From assembly GCA_016110215.1 (NCBI GenBank), contig JADWQD010000018.1, forward strand, positions 186,001-250,000: 64,000 bases of DNA, written 5' to 3'. This document shows positions 1 to 10,557 of this stretch, piece after piece (position 1 is the stretch's first letter; each line of letters starts with the position of its first letter). This DNA comes from Capronia americana. Lineage: Eukaryota > Ascomycota > Eurotiomycetes > Chaetothyriales > Herpotrichiellaceae. The notes under the pieces are model-generated. The model searched no databases. It saw nothing but the letters and a program-made list of their open reading frames with translations, and was not told the DNA's origin. The position numbers were made by a program, and so were the translations under genes.

Positions 1-1664
1 ACGGCTCCGTAAATACTCCTGTGACGCGAACAAAAGGAGCAGCCTCGGAACCATCCGATCGAGTCCAAGGACAAGCATTCGCTCACACGCGTGGTCTCGA
101 TGTGAAGACCCCTGCCAGACACTGCGTGTTCCAGTCTCCGTTGCCTTTGTTGCAGGTCTGCATGGACGTGCGGCGCCACTCGGAACAAACCACTGAAGCG
201 ATGTGATACCCTCGAGCATGCCTGCTGCGTTGCTATGGGTTATGTTCTCGGGACCGACGCATGCAGGCATTGGTGTTTTGCTGCACAGCGACGACTATTT
301 CTCATGACCTATAGACCACAATGATATATCGGACACGGGAGGGGAGCAACGGAAAGGAACAAGACCAACCAAAGGCCAGGTCAAAGAGGCGACCGGGGCC
401 GTGCAAGGGCTAGAAATTTTCTTTCAGCGTGGAGTTGTCGGGCTTCTGACGGATCTGTTTGATTTTTCTCGTCATGACACCAGTTTCTGCTTGACTATGG
501 GAGACGGGAATAGAAGGATATATTCAGGGCCACGGATCCAGGATAATGAGGAATGTCAGGAGCAGGGAGAGGGAGGCAAAGGCCAGGGACACCGGCGATG
601 AGGACGTTCGGATGTTGGCCTCCAAGCCTTATTGCTCCGTTGCTAATGCCATGCACGTTCAGAAGATCCCGCTTGGACAGCCGTCGCCTTCATAATTCAA
701 CGTCGCGCGGACAGAGGCCCTGACTTTGCTCTGCCCAGCGATCCGGATACCTTGTGCCCAATCTAGGCCATCCGGATGAAGCACGATTATTGAACCGTTT
801 CTGATTTGTCGATGAGTTTTCTCGACACTGACATTTGCGAGTGGATTTCTCTATGGTAGTAGAGTAAGAGCGTCTTCAAACTCTAATAGGGTCGATTCCC
901 ATCTTGCTGCGTCCACCCGGACCGAGCGTATACGAGGAGAAGGCAGCACACCCAGTACTGTGTAGGCTTGCAAGCCACTCGGCGGGGACGCGGGGCCAAG
1001 AATTCATCCTGGGCGACTCCCCGCAGGCCTTTTGCTTCCCGACTTCAAGTCCCGCGTCAACGTGGCTGCGACGTCGTGTCTGGGCACGCTAGAACACTGC
1101 CTGGTTTCGACGCGAGTAACCGATTGAGGGAGCGTTCCGACGCATCTCGTTTCCAGAGTGTCCGTGTGATTTCAGGCACCGAGTACGAGTAGATTTGAGA
1201 TGACTCGCGCAACTTCCGTCAGCGATAAGTGAGCGAGGACATCGACCAACACAGGAACTTCAGCCAACACACGAACATGTCAGCCATATGACAGAACAAT
1301 CGACGAGGAGCCAGGCCAAAAGTTCAACCGCAGCTGCTCATTCCGCCAACCACGAGGCGCTGACTCTGATCCCTCGCAGGTGAACCTCCCGTTATCATTC
1401 CCCGGTTCTTGCTCCCCAGTCTCCACAGGCCCAGACTTCTGGTTTCCACAGCCTCGTCCCCGCTTGACAAGTGACAAGGTACACATCCGGGGATAGAAGC
1501 CAAGCCGCTACGGTTACTCATCGCTGAGCGGCGGATCACTCTCTGATAGCATGTCGATCACCGAGGCATCGTGGCACCGGACTACTTAGGTCGAGCCACC
1601 CCTCTTCCCTGACCGACTTGACTCCCTCTCTGTCACACTCACCTCCTACCTCACCCTGCTCAAG
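1..1664. other. Intergenic, no gene recognised
   Basis: Only short open frames without family resemblance occur here. The last ~60 bases before the permease ATG are pyrimidine-rich, as is usual for leaders of filamentous fungi, so the right end is probably its promoter and 5' UTR. A stretch near 890-900 resembles a tRNA B box, but no cloverleaf can be formed around it. Confidence 0.6.
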
Positions 1665-3604
1665 ATGGCTTCTAAGGATCACAATGTTGAGGAGCGCCAG
1701 GTCGACACCGCCGTTCGACAGTCACTTCAGGACGAGGTGGCCATCGAAAAACAAGCTGCAATACATACCGAGAACTTTCATGAGGCGGCTGAGCGAGGCC
1801 ATGTTGCCACTGACAAGTAGGTCAAGTGAGAGGAATGCTGTTGGATAATTAGCTGCTAACGCCCGTGTGTGTCAGATACGGCCACTCTCTCGTCACGTTC
1901 GATCCAGAGGCTGAACGGCGGCTTCGATGGAAGATTGACCTCTACATTGTCCCGACGTGAGTCTCTGCCCCAGGTTCCTTTGGTGGTTCGACCAGAATTT
2001 CCATCTGTCGGTTGTCCTGCTGCAGCTCTTGCATGCTAACCTCGAAACAGCGTCGCCCTGTTATACCTCTTTTGCTTCATTGACCGAGCCAACATCGGTG
2101 AGTCTCTCTGATCAAGCATTCCGACGTAACGAGCAGACAATAACGTGCGGCGCGACAGGCAATGCCAGACTCGCTGGGCTGGAGAAAGACCTTAACCTGA
2201 AAGGCTATGACTACAACACTCTCCTCTCCACCTTCTACGTCAGCTATATCATCTTCGAACTACCCTGCAACATGGCTTGCAAATGGATGGGCCCAGGCTG
2301 GTTCCTTCCGTCTACTTCCCTCGCTTTCGGCATCTTTTCGGTTTGTACGGCCTTTGTACACCACCTAGGAGCAGCCTGCGGTGTGCGCTTTCTGCTGTAA
2401 GGATAACACCGAGGAGAAATCCATCCACACGATCTTTTTTCGCTAATCTTGCCTCTAGAGGGTTGGCCGAGGCCGGTATGCTCCCGGGAATCGCTTATTA
2501 CATGTCACGATGGTACCGCCGCAGCGAATTGGCGTTCAGATTGTCGCTTTACATCGTCATGGCCCCCCTTGCAGGCGCGTTCGGTGGCCTTCTGGCTTCG
2601 GCCATCCTCAAGCTCGACCACTTCGGCGGTCTGCACCAGTGGCGAATGATCTTCGCCATCGAAGGCATTATAACCTGCGGCCTATCGGTGATCAGCTTCT
2701 TCACCTTGACGGACCGCCCAGAAACCGCTCGCTGGCTCACCCAGGAGGAGAAAGACCTCGCAATCGCCCGAGTCAAGTCGGAGCGTGTCGCTACCTCTGA
2801 GGTGATTGACAAGATCGACACCCCGAAAATCGTCCGCGGCATATTCAGTCCCGTCACGCTTGCCACCTCGTTCATCTTCCTCCTCGACAACATCACCGTG
2901 CAAGGCCTTGCCTTCTTTGCGCCCACGATTGTCAAGACCATCTATCCGAACAACTCGGTCGTGTCACAACAACTGCACACCGTGCCGCCCTACATCGTGG
3001 GAGCATTCTTTGTGCTCCTCCTCCCCTTCCTGTCATGGCGTTTCGATAGGCGCATCATCTTCTTCATCCTGTCCACTCCCATGATGATGGTTGGCTACAT
3101 CATGTTCCTGGCATCCTCCAACCCCCAGGTCCGCTATGGTGCCACCTTCCTGATCGCCGCGGGTGCCTTCCCCTACGGCGCGCTCTGCAACGCAGAAGTC
3201 TCGGCCAACGTGGTCAGCGACACCGCCCGCTCCGCCGCGATTGGCGTGAACGTCATGTTTGGCAACATCGGCGGCCTCATCTCGACTTGGAGTTTCTTGC
3301 CTTTCGACGGGCCGGATTACCACATCGGCAATGGATTGAATTTGGCCACCAGTTCGACCATCTTAATCTGCTCCTTTTTGTTGTGGTTCTGGATGGTGGC
3401 GGACAACAAGCGCCGGGAGCGCAAGGATATTGACGCCGAGCTGGATGGCCTGTCCTTGAAGCAAGTGCAGGATCTGGACTGGAAACGTGAGTTCTTCCCT
3501 CTTCGTGAACGACCGCGATGCCATCACTGGCTTCTCGTTTTCTCGTCAACGTTCGTGCATGCTAACAAGGATTCACAGATCCCGGATTCAGGTGGAAGCC
3601 GTAA
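1665..3604 (+). CDS. MFS permease, Dal5/allantoate-type anion:cation symporter
   Basis: Six exons: 1665-1816, 1876-1956, 2051-2097, 2159-2396, 2459-3486 and 3579-3604, giving 523 residues. Joined, the frame reads through the classic first transmembrane region with FCFIDRANIGNARLAGLEKD and then FELPCNMACKWMGP, the hallmark of the fungal Dal5/Tna1/Liz1 branch of the major facilitator superfamily (12 membrane helices, plasma membrane). Such proteins take up allantoate, nicotinate, pantothenate or related organic anions with protons; the substrate here cannot be told. The ATG is the first in frame after a pyrimidine-rich leader. The last exon is a 26-nt micro-exon coding HPGFRWKP, and this ending (N/H-P-x-F-R-W) is common in the family, which supports the splice. 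Without that splice the frame would run on into unrelated sequence. Confidence 0.9.
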
Positions 3605-4550
3605 AAGAAGAAGAAGCGGTAAGAGCACGAAAGAAGGTAAAGCAGGCCGTACCGAATTTGATATGCGTCGCTGCTACATCTGGAAAAGAGAAAGCCGACA
3701 ACAATATAATTGTCCGTCTCTGCTTCAGCTTCAGCGGAAGTAGTCTGGCTCTCTGCTCCACTTGACTCTTCCGCTGGACCTGCTCCTGTAACATTGCTAC
3801 CTTAAATAAATGGAGTTCCCGACGAAATTCTCCCCAGGAAGTCCACAGCTCATGCCTCTGTAATGCCTGGTCTGCGTCTCGTTCGGCTCATGCTCTCGCT
3901 TCAGGCACATTGTTTTAGACATCGATCCCGTTTCTTTTGGGTCGGTCGGCGGTTACAAATATACGATCTATACGGCCACCTCTTTAAGCAACGAGGAAAC
4001 AGGAGAACAGTCGACGACTGTGTGGAAGGGAGAGGCGACGGGAAGCATCTCCGCACCTGGATTGGTCCAATTTTAGCACGACGCATTTTCTGGCATCCTG
4101 TCTGCAAGTTGCAACCACAACAGCTTTGTTGATATTTGTCGCACAATCAAGCCATTTAATTCGTGGAAATCGCCTAGTTATGCTCTCTTAAGTCATGTCT
4201 AGCGTAGGCCTCTGCATCCCTGCGCAGGACTTCGCACGTATCTCTCGAAATCTCCACTTGCGGATCTGCTCCAATTAAAGCGCAGGCGTCGTGGTGCTCA
4301 ACCACGCATCACGACGGCTGCTCGCTCGGCCTTCGAACTCGAACTCTACCAGAAACTGTATTGCTTTTGTTCCGTGAGTCTATCTGAACGTGCCTGTTTA
4401 TGCGTCAATCATTGATTTTGCGTTTTCGTCGTCCGACGAAAAAGCCACCATGTCAAGATCCGGCGGGCTGGCGGACGGCCGATTCAGCCTTGCCAGGCAG
4501 ACGTAATACTGCCACATTGACCAAGTATATATCCACAGCGTCGACATGAA
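3605..4550. other. Intergenic, no gene recognised
   Basis: Holds the 3' region of the permease and the promoter of the F-box gene. A TATA-like stretch (agtatatatcc) lies at about 4525-4533. No coding frame is convincing. Confidence 0.5.
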
Positions 4551-5381
4551 ATGGTTTCTCTCACAAGTAGCTCCTCTCACAGCGAGTTGAACAAGCAAAA
4601 GCTAGTTAGGAACCGACCCCAAATAATGCAGGCTGTCACGAACAATCGACTTCTACAACGAGTTTTATCCTCGATCTTGCCGAGATGGCATCAGAAACCC
4701 AACGACGAGCCTTCAGCACCTGCTTCATCTGACGAGGTCGACGACGATGGCGAGGAAATACAGAGTCACGCCGGGAAAACCATCGCCTCCCTCCCACCGG
4801 AGCTCCACCATATGATCGCCTCACATCTGACGTACCCGGACCTCTTGTCGCTGAAGCTCGCCGACAAATACTTCTCCAGCCTGGTTACTCCCAAGCTCCA
4901 CGTCAAGACGCGTGTTCACTGGGTGCAGAGCCGGCACTCACAATATCTCCCCGTGCCGATGAGCACGAAGCTGTCCTTCAGATCGGACGCCCTGTTCGTC
5001 GCCAACGTCGAGGTCAACACAATCTTGAGACGCAGACGGCAGCACCTCGAGTGTCTCGACTATGACAAGGACGGCCAGAGGACGGCCAAGAACCCCGTCA
5101 TCGCTCTGGAGATGGACGGTAACGGCACCATGCAGTACGTCCAAGTCAAAGGGAGGCTCCGGCCTTCGTGGAGCAAAGCCTGTTTGGTCACGGGGGAAGA
5201 GATGTGTCCTAGAATCAGGGAGATGGAACTGGCGAAGCAGCGGTACGAGAGCAGCTTGATGGGGAAGCTGTGCTCCAATGGGCGAAAGGTCGCTTGGTGT
5301 GCGAGAGTAGTTTGGTGGTGGTTGGAAGGACTATGGCAATCGAACATTCGATCTTCAAGGCGGCGACGCCAGCAGGCCTGA
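4551..5381 (+). CDS. F-box domain protein
   Basis: Single open frame of 276 residues. Residues ~77-118 (IASLPPELHHMIASHL followed by TYPDLLSLKLADKYF) match the F-box consensus, so the protein is expected to dock on Skp1 in an SCF ubiquitin ligase. The rest shows no known repeat such as LRR or WD40, and the C-terminus is tryptophan- and arginine-rich. The start is uncertain. An overlapping ATG at 4546 opens a 14-codon reading frame in another phase across the chosen ATG, and a TATA-like element lies only ~20 bases upstream; if it is used, translation may begin at the in-frame ATG at 4626 (residue 26). The substrate is unknown. Confidence 0.75.
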   Translation: MVSLTSSSSHSELNKQKLVRNRPQIMQAVTNNRLLQRVLSSILPRWHQKPNDEPSAPASSDEVDDDGEEIQSHAGKTIASLPPELHHMIASHLTYPDLLSLKLADKYFSSLVTPKLHVKTRVHWVQSRHSQYLPVPMSTKLSFRSDALFVANVEVNTILRRRRQHLECLDYDKDGQRTAKNPVIALEMDGNGTMQYVQVKGRLRPSWSKACLVTGEEMCPRIREMELAKQRYESSLMGKLCSNGRKVAWCARVVWWWLEGLWQSNIRSSRRRRQQA

Positions 5382-5786
5382 GGCGGCCCACCAGGTCTAC
5401 AAACCTGAAAGACGGAAAATACGGCGTCCTGGGGGTCAGATCGAAGCAGATATCGCTCATCCTAGAGCACACGGCCTTCGAACAGCACTAATCTGTATAT
5501 CTAAAATCCTGTACGATAATTAATGCTGGAGAATCCAGTGAGGCAGAATTGATTGTAGCCTCAAGTGAGGGGAGCACAATCTTATCTTATCGTCCATTGA
5601 AAGCGGTTGCCTGGGGCAATCAAAGTGGTGTCAACAGTCGGTCAATTCGAACGCCGAGGCAATGACAAGGTGACAAAGTGACAGGGATGCCACGTCGAAG
5701 CAAGCGCCTGCGCCGTCGTAGTCAGTTGTCAGGTCTCTGGTATCTATGTTCAGCACCCACATGCTTGATCCTCTATAAATGCCAAC
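5382..5786. other. Intergenic between F-box gene and hymA
   Basis: About 400 bases between two genes on the same strand. It serves as 3' UTR and promoter. Nothing else is seen. Confidence 0.5.
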
Positions 5787-7122
5787 ATGGCTTTCCTCTT
5801 CGGCGGTCGAGGGCGCCAGAAACAGCCCGCGGAAATCGCGAGGTCGTTAAAGGATCTCCTCGTCAAACTGCACGAGCCCAGTCCAAGCCCAAAGGTGAGC
5901 AGGAGACTCTGACGTGCGCACGACTCGGGGATTGACGTGCCCCTACAGATCGAAGAAGATGTCGCGAAACACATGTCGCAGATGAAGTTGATTGTGCAGG
6001 GCACACCAGGTGAGAAGCACGCACCCCTTTCTTGCGCCGCATGTACAATGGCACTAATGGCGCGAGCTCAGAAGTCGAATGTAGCCCCGAACAGGTGCAC
6101 CAGCTCGTGCACTGCATCATCCAAGAAGACATCCTCTTTGAACTGGCGAAATCGATCCGGCTGCTGCCCTTCGAAGCGCGGAAAGACGCTCAGATCATCT
6201 TCTCACATATCCTTCGCTACAAGACAGCCTCCACCCCGTCTTCACCACAGTCTGGCAGTCAAGAACCGTCAGCAATAACATATCTGGTGTCTCAAAGACC
6301 AGAGATCATCGTCGAGTTATGTCGCGGGTATGAATTCCCCCAGTCGGCCATGCCCTGTGGGACGGTCTTACGACAAGCACTGGCATACGAGACCGTTGCA
6401 GCGGTCATCTTATACGACGAGTCACAACCCGGTGAAAAGGCGGTCCAGCTCAAAGACGTGGATGTCAGCCGCAAGCAGACGGGCACTGGAGTGTTCTGGA
6501 GCTTCTTCGACTGGATCAACAAGGGCAGTTTTGAAGTCAGCGCCGACGCCTTCACGACGTTCAGGGTATGCTACTACCACTCGTCATCACGGCATGCCAG
6601 TACTAACCACCCGTGCAGGAGATCCTCACAAAACACAAACAGCTTGTCTCGCAATATCTCACGACAAACTACACCCTCTTCTTCACACAACACTACAACC
6701 CGACTCTGCTCCTTTCTCCTTCCTACGTCACGAAGCGGCAGTCTATCAAACTCCTCGGTGAATTACTCCTCCATCGGTCAAACTACACCATCATGACCCA
6801 ATTCGTGTCTTCGGCCGACCACCTCAAACTCACCATGACGCTACTCAAGGACGACCGAAAAATGGTCCAGTATGAAGCCTTCCACGTGTTTAAAGTCTTT
6901 GTTGCGAACCCGAACAAGAGTGACGAAGTTAAGCGCATCTTAGTCCGGAACCGGGCGAGATTGTTGAAATTCTTACCCACGTTTCTGGAGGGCCGCACCG
7001 ATGACGACCAATTCCTGGACGAAAAGAGTTTCCTGGTCAGGCAGATCGAGAACTTGCCTGACGAGGAGGGCTTGCTAAGGGAACAGCAGGACAACAGCGG
7101 CCAGGTGAGGGTCGGTGCATAG
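5787..7122 (+). CDS. hymA: Mo25/Hym1 family scaffold protein (HymA)
   Basis: Four exons: 5787-5894, 5949-6009, 6072-6565 and 6619-7122, giving 388 residues, close to the length I recall for Aspergillus HymA. The start MAFLFGGRGRQKPAEIARSL and inner segments EILTKHKQLVSQYLTTNYTL and HVFKVFVANPNKSDEVKRIL are diagnostic for Mo25 (Pfam PF08569), an armadillo-like helical scaffold. In yeast Hym1 binds the Ste20-type kinase Kic1 in the RAM (Ndr/LATS) pathway for cell polarity and separation; the Aspergillus homologue is needed for conidiophore development. The splice at FTTF/R-EILT restores the conserved FTTFKEILT-like junction. The gene converges on ndc80 across a microsatellite-bearing spacer. 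Confidence 0.96.
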
Positions 7123-7455
7123 GATGCAGGTGTATTGCGCTGGTGGAGGTGAGAGGATTGAGTAGTGGAAGGGATAAATCTTGTTCTTTTTACATCTTTG
7201 AAAAAGCCCCCGGCCTCACACGACGCATGCCTATTCATCTGGACGGGTGGTCTCAACGGGTGGTCTTGAGCTCTGGCGTCTGTGGAGTTGTGCGTTCCTC
7301 ATGGACAAGAGCGTTAGTTGAAGAACTGCGGTGCAATTTGAACACGCCGGGCCCTATTGTCGGCCATGCATTGATACAGGAGCACTCTCTACATATGCTA
7401 TGCTATGCTATGCTACGCATATGCCCATGCCTCTCGCTTGCTTGAGACACAGCAG

Positions 7456-7497
7456 TGGGATGGGATGGGATGGGATAGGATGGGATGGGATGGGATG
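7456..7497. repeat. (TGGGA)n microsatellite
   Basis: About eight tandem TGGGA units with one variant (tagga). The plus strand is G-rich, with GGG runs at regular 5-nt spacing, so a G-quadruplex is conceivable. It lies in the 3' spacer of hymA and ndc80. Confidence 0.95.
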
Positions 7498-7807
7498 GTG
7501 ATGGACACGATGACATACGGAGTACGTACGAATCAATGGAATGAGAGTGATACCTACCGCCTGCGCAGGCCTGGATACAGTACCTTATATGGCCGACGAA
7601 CCCGGTCCACGTTCCTGCCCCCGCCATCTACTCGCCCATTGACTTGTTCGCTCGCTCCCTCGCTCGCCTCGTTATCTACATACTAGCATACGAATCAACG
7701 AATGAGCTTATGACTTTGACTTCGGTCCTAGATATGTTCTGCGCGTGAGGGCAGTAGTGGCAAGCGGGCGTCGTATTTCGTTCATGTCATCAACACCTGA
7801 TGTCTAG

Positions 7808-7809
<2 letters not shown>

Positions 7810-7839
<30 letters not shown>

Positions 7840-7840
7840 C
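7810..7840. repeat. (GCAG)n microsatellite
   Basis: More than seven perfect tetranucleotide units, ending ~95 bases past the ndc80 stop codon. They probably lie in the ndc80 3' UTR. Confidence 0.95.
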
Positions 7841-7933
7841 GGGCGGATGTATAGTATCCAATATCCAATATCCCCCAAACTGTCATTTCGTCCAAGCAGA
7901 TTGTCGGTCCTTCAGAAATCAAGGACCAAGGCA

Positions 7934-10168
7934 TCAAAACACGTCTTCCTTCTTTGCCAGCGCTCCCTGGCCCTCCAGCGTCATATTATCCAACTCATCA
8001 CCCAGCAACTCGACCTCGACCTCCTCACCTACCCAGCCCTCAAACTCCTCCAACCCTTTCTGCACGTGGACCTTGAACCGAATCACATCCTCGAGTAGCC
8101 GCTCAATGCCGCCGTGGAGCTCTTCGCGGACCCGTGCACTTTCCTCACGCATGTACTCATATGCAATGTGAACTTCCATCTCCCGTTGCTCGAGTTCCAC
8201 GACACCCCTCGCCAAACCCTCTCTCATCCGACTCAATTCTTTTTCAAGCTTCTCAATTGCACTGGTCTGTTGCGTGTGCTGCGTCGTCCCGTTCTCCTTT
8301 AAAACGCCATACAACCTCCCGGCCTCATTGACTCGGTAATTCAAGTTGTCAATTTCAGTGTTCTTCTCATGGAGTGCCTCGGATATGTTGTCCAGGAAGT
8401 CCCGCGCATTGAGGTCTGACTCTGAGAGCGCTTTTCTGCGCTCGTTGATTTCCTTGCGCAGAGATATAAACGCGTTGCGCACGGCGCCACGGAGGTCAAG
8501 GTTCAGGAGATGAGAGGGTGAGTAGCCTGTGTTGGTCTCTGCGAGGAGGCGGTCGGATTCAACCGGTGATGCGCGACTACGGCGAGATTGGGAAGTTGAA
8601 GAGGAGAAATTGTCCGATGACAGGTTGAGGGTGAGTTCGTAATCTTGGTCTTTCGCATTGACTGCCGTCGAGGGGATCAAGGACATTTGATAGCCCAAGC
8701 TGTTGTAGCGTTTGATGGTTGCCTCGAGGTCTTCGAGTTTGCGGGCTGTTTCGGCCTCTTTTTCTAGGACTCTTTTGTTTACTTCATCGAGCGTAACGAG
8801 TGCATCTTCGTGGGATTTGGCGAGCCGTTCCCGTTCGGTGTTCATGCGGTCGATGTCTTGGATGTTCAATCCCTGGCGGTCAACGCTGTGTTGCAGGCCC
8901 TGGCGCTCTTGCTCGATGATGGCCAAGTCTGCCTCGACTTTCTGAATTTCCGCGTCAAGGATTTTAATCCGTGAGTCGTACTTTTCAATCTTGGCTTGAA
9001 CATTTGCATTGTACTCTTCGAATTTCTTTTTGTCATCTTCCAGAATCTTGAAGTGTTTGTCCAATTTCGCCATGTCCGGCGCATTTCGCTCGAATTCGTC
9101 GACTTGTGCCTTCAATGCTTCATGTTCTGCTTCGAAAAGTTTCAACTCTTCGGCATGTTTGGCATTGACGCGTTCGAATTCCTCGTTGAGAGCCTGGATG
9201 TGTGGTTGCAACGCGGCGTCCTCGCTTTCCTCATCGTCCTCGGGACCCATCTGGAGCCAGTCTTGATATGCGCCGAACAGGAAGCGGAATACAATGCGGT
9301 CGCTGGCAATGTCAACGCCGGCCTCGGTACATGCATCATCATATGCGCCCCGGCTGAAGTTGTCAAGCATCTGAGCGAGTTGCATCATCCAATGCAGCAA
9401 GCCCAGGAAGCGGGGCCAGTTCTGTCCTCCTACGGCAACCAGATGAGACTTCGTGATATCTCGCTCATAGGGGTATCTGAGCTGTTTCATGATGGGTGGA
9501 ACCTCGACATCAATGCTCTTCTGAAATTTGTAGCCTGGGTCAATGCGTCTGTACAACCACTGGAACATGAAGGTGAAATCCTTCTGCGTCGGTGACTTGA
9601 CTGAATTCTGGGTCAACGAGTGTTTCATCTCGAGCTCGAAATTGTTATGAGTCAGGTAGTCCAGCAGTTCTTGGCTTAGACGCGCTCGGTAAGAGCCATC
9701 TCGGAGAGGTCGTGGGTCTTTCGGGGCGCCGGCAGCGGGTGGTGGTTGCGAGAAGAAGGACTGATGCGCGGTCGGTGCATGGCCGGAGGGACGAGAAAAT
9801 ATGCTGCTTCTCCTCTGTAGACTCTGCGACGCCGGCGTCTGTGAGCCAAACAGCTGGTTTGGCGCAAGGCTTTGTCGCCCAGTATGTTGATTGGAGAATA
9901 TGTTGACTGAAGTTGATCTCCGTGCGGTTGACATGCCCATATCTGCCAGGTTCCCTCCAGAGGATGATCGATGGAACACAGGTTGCGCAGGGCGCTGGAT
10001 GCTGTGGTTGATTGACGTTGATCGGACATGCTGCGCTGTGTGAAATTCGGCGTTTGAAGAAGCACGCTTGACTGTGGAAGCCGGTTGAGGGATGGCAGAG
10101 AGATTGGTGATATTCCCAAGAGTCTCACGCGGGCGACGCACACTGAAGAGACCAGGAGGCTGCGACAT
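7934..10168 (-). CDS. ndc80: Kinetochore protein Ndc80 (Hec1)
   Basis: Uninterrupted frame of 744 residues. Residues 1-150 are a basic, serine-rich disordered tail, the part that contacts microtubules and is regulated by Aurora B in other species. Residues ~150-270 form the calponin-homology head, with DPRPLRDGSYRARLSQELLD, FTFMFQWLYRRIDPGYKF and VAVGGQNWPRFLGLLHWM, all Ndc80 signatures. The remainder, ~330-720, is long coiled coil for pairing with Nuf2 and for tetramer formation with Spc24/Spc25. The protein acts in the outer kinetochore to couple chromosomes to spindle microtubules. The gene is intronless and fires divergently from pex14 across a 389-bp shared promoter. ORFs on the opposite strand inside it are shadows of the coiled coil. 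Confidence 0.98.
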   Translation of the reverse strand: MSQPPGLFSVRRPRETLGNITNLSAIPQPASTVKRASSNAEFHTAQHVRSTSINHSIQRPAQPVFHRSSSGGNLADMGMSTARRSTSVNIFSNQHTGRQSLAPNQLFGSQTPASQSLQRRSSIFSRPSGHAPTAHQSFFSQPPPAAGAPKDPRPLRDGSYRARLSQELLDYLTHNNFELEMKHSLTQNSVKSPTQKDFTFMFQWLYRRIDPGYKFQKSIDVEVPPIMKQLRYPYERDITKSHLVAVGGQNWPRFLGLLHWMMQLAQMLDNFSRGAYDDACTEAGVDIASDRIVFRFLFGAYQDWLQMGPEDDEESEDAALQPHIQALNEEFERVNAKHAEELKLFEAEHEALKAQVDEFERNAPDMAKLDKHFKILEDDKKKFEEYNANVQAKIEKYDSRIKILDAEIQKVEADLAIIEQERQGLQHSVDRQGLNIQDIDRMNTERERLAKSHEDALVTLDEVNKRVLEKEAETARKLEDLEATIKRYNSLGYQMSLIPSTAVNAKDQDYELTLNLSSDNFSSSTSQSRRSRASPVESDRLLAETNTGYSPSHLLNLDLRGAVRNAFISLRKEINERRKALSESDLNARDFLDNISEALHEKNTEIDNLNYRVNEAGRLYGVLKENGTTQHTQQTSAIEKLEKELSRMREGLARGVVELEQREMEVHIAYEYMREESARVREELHGGIERLLEDVIRFKVHVQKGLEEFEGWVGEEVEVELLGDELDNMTLEGQGALAKKEDVF

Positions 10169-10557
10169 GATGGGAGCGAGGCGGTGGTGGGATCAGATTG
10201 CGCGGTCAATTTCTAGTTGTCGCTGGCTGAGGTTGACATTTGAGGAGCGTGAACCTGGCGAGGCCAAACAAAGCATCGCGAAAGCCGTAACCACGGCAGC
10301 ATGCGGTTACGGCAGACCAAATACACCATGGGCGACAGCCCGCTCGGCGGTGCACGCTACTGCCAACCAAACAGACTCCAAGCGCAGACCGAGGCTCAAC
10401 TCATCGACAAATGGAATTGCGGATGGCTGGTCTCATCAATCAACCACTTCAGCAGCCTTTCCATCTCTCACACATCCCCGTCTTCTGCTTCATAGCCCGC
10501 GACAGAAGATAGAATGGGCGCTGATTAACCCGGACTTCTCGATTGATTGGCGCCACC
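10169..10557. promoter_or_regulatory. Divergent promoter region ndc80 / pex14
   Basis: The 389 bases between the two start codons must contain both promoters and 5' UTRs. No TATA box or specific factor site stands out. Confidence 0.6.

Larger units (their letters stand above)
7123..7933. other. Convergent spacer between hymA and ndc80
   Basis: Shared 3' region of two convergent genes. It holds CTATG repeats near 7387-7412, two microsatellites annotated separately, and one copy of the word TACGGAGTA at 7516-7524. No coding frame is credible. Confidence 0.6.

Noticed and set aside
841..911. B-box-like GGGTCGATTCCC upstream of the first gene
   Set aside because: T54 is not conserved, and no matching acceptor strand or A box lies at the right distance.
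8996..9595. 199-codon open frame on the plus strand inside ndc80
   Set aside because: Antisense to the Ndc80 coiled coil, with hydrophobic and Cys/Phe-rich composition typical of an antisense shadow of Lys/Glu-rich coding.
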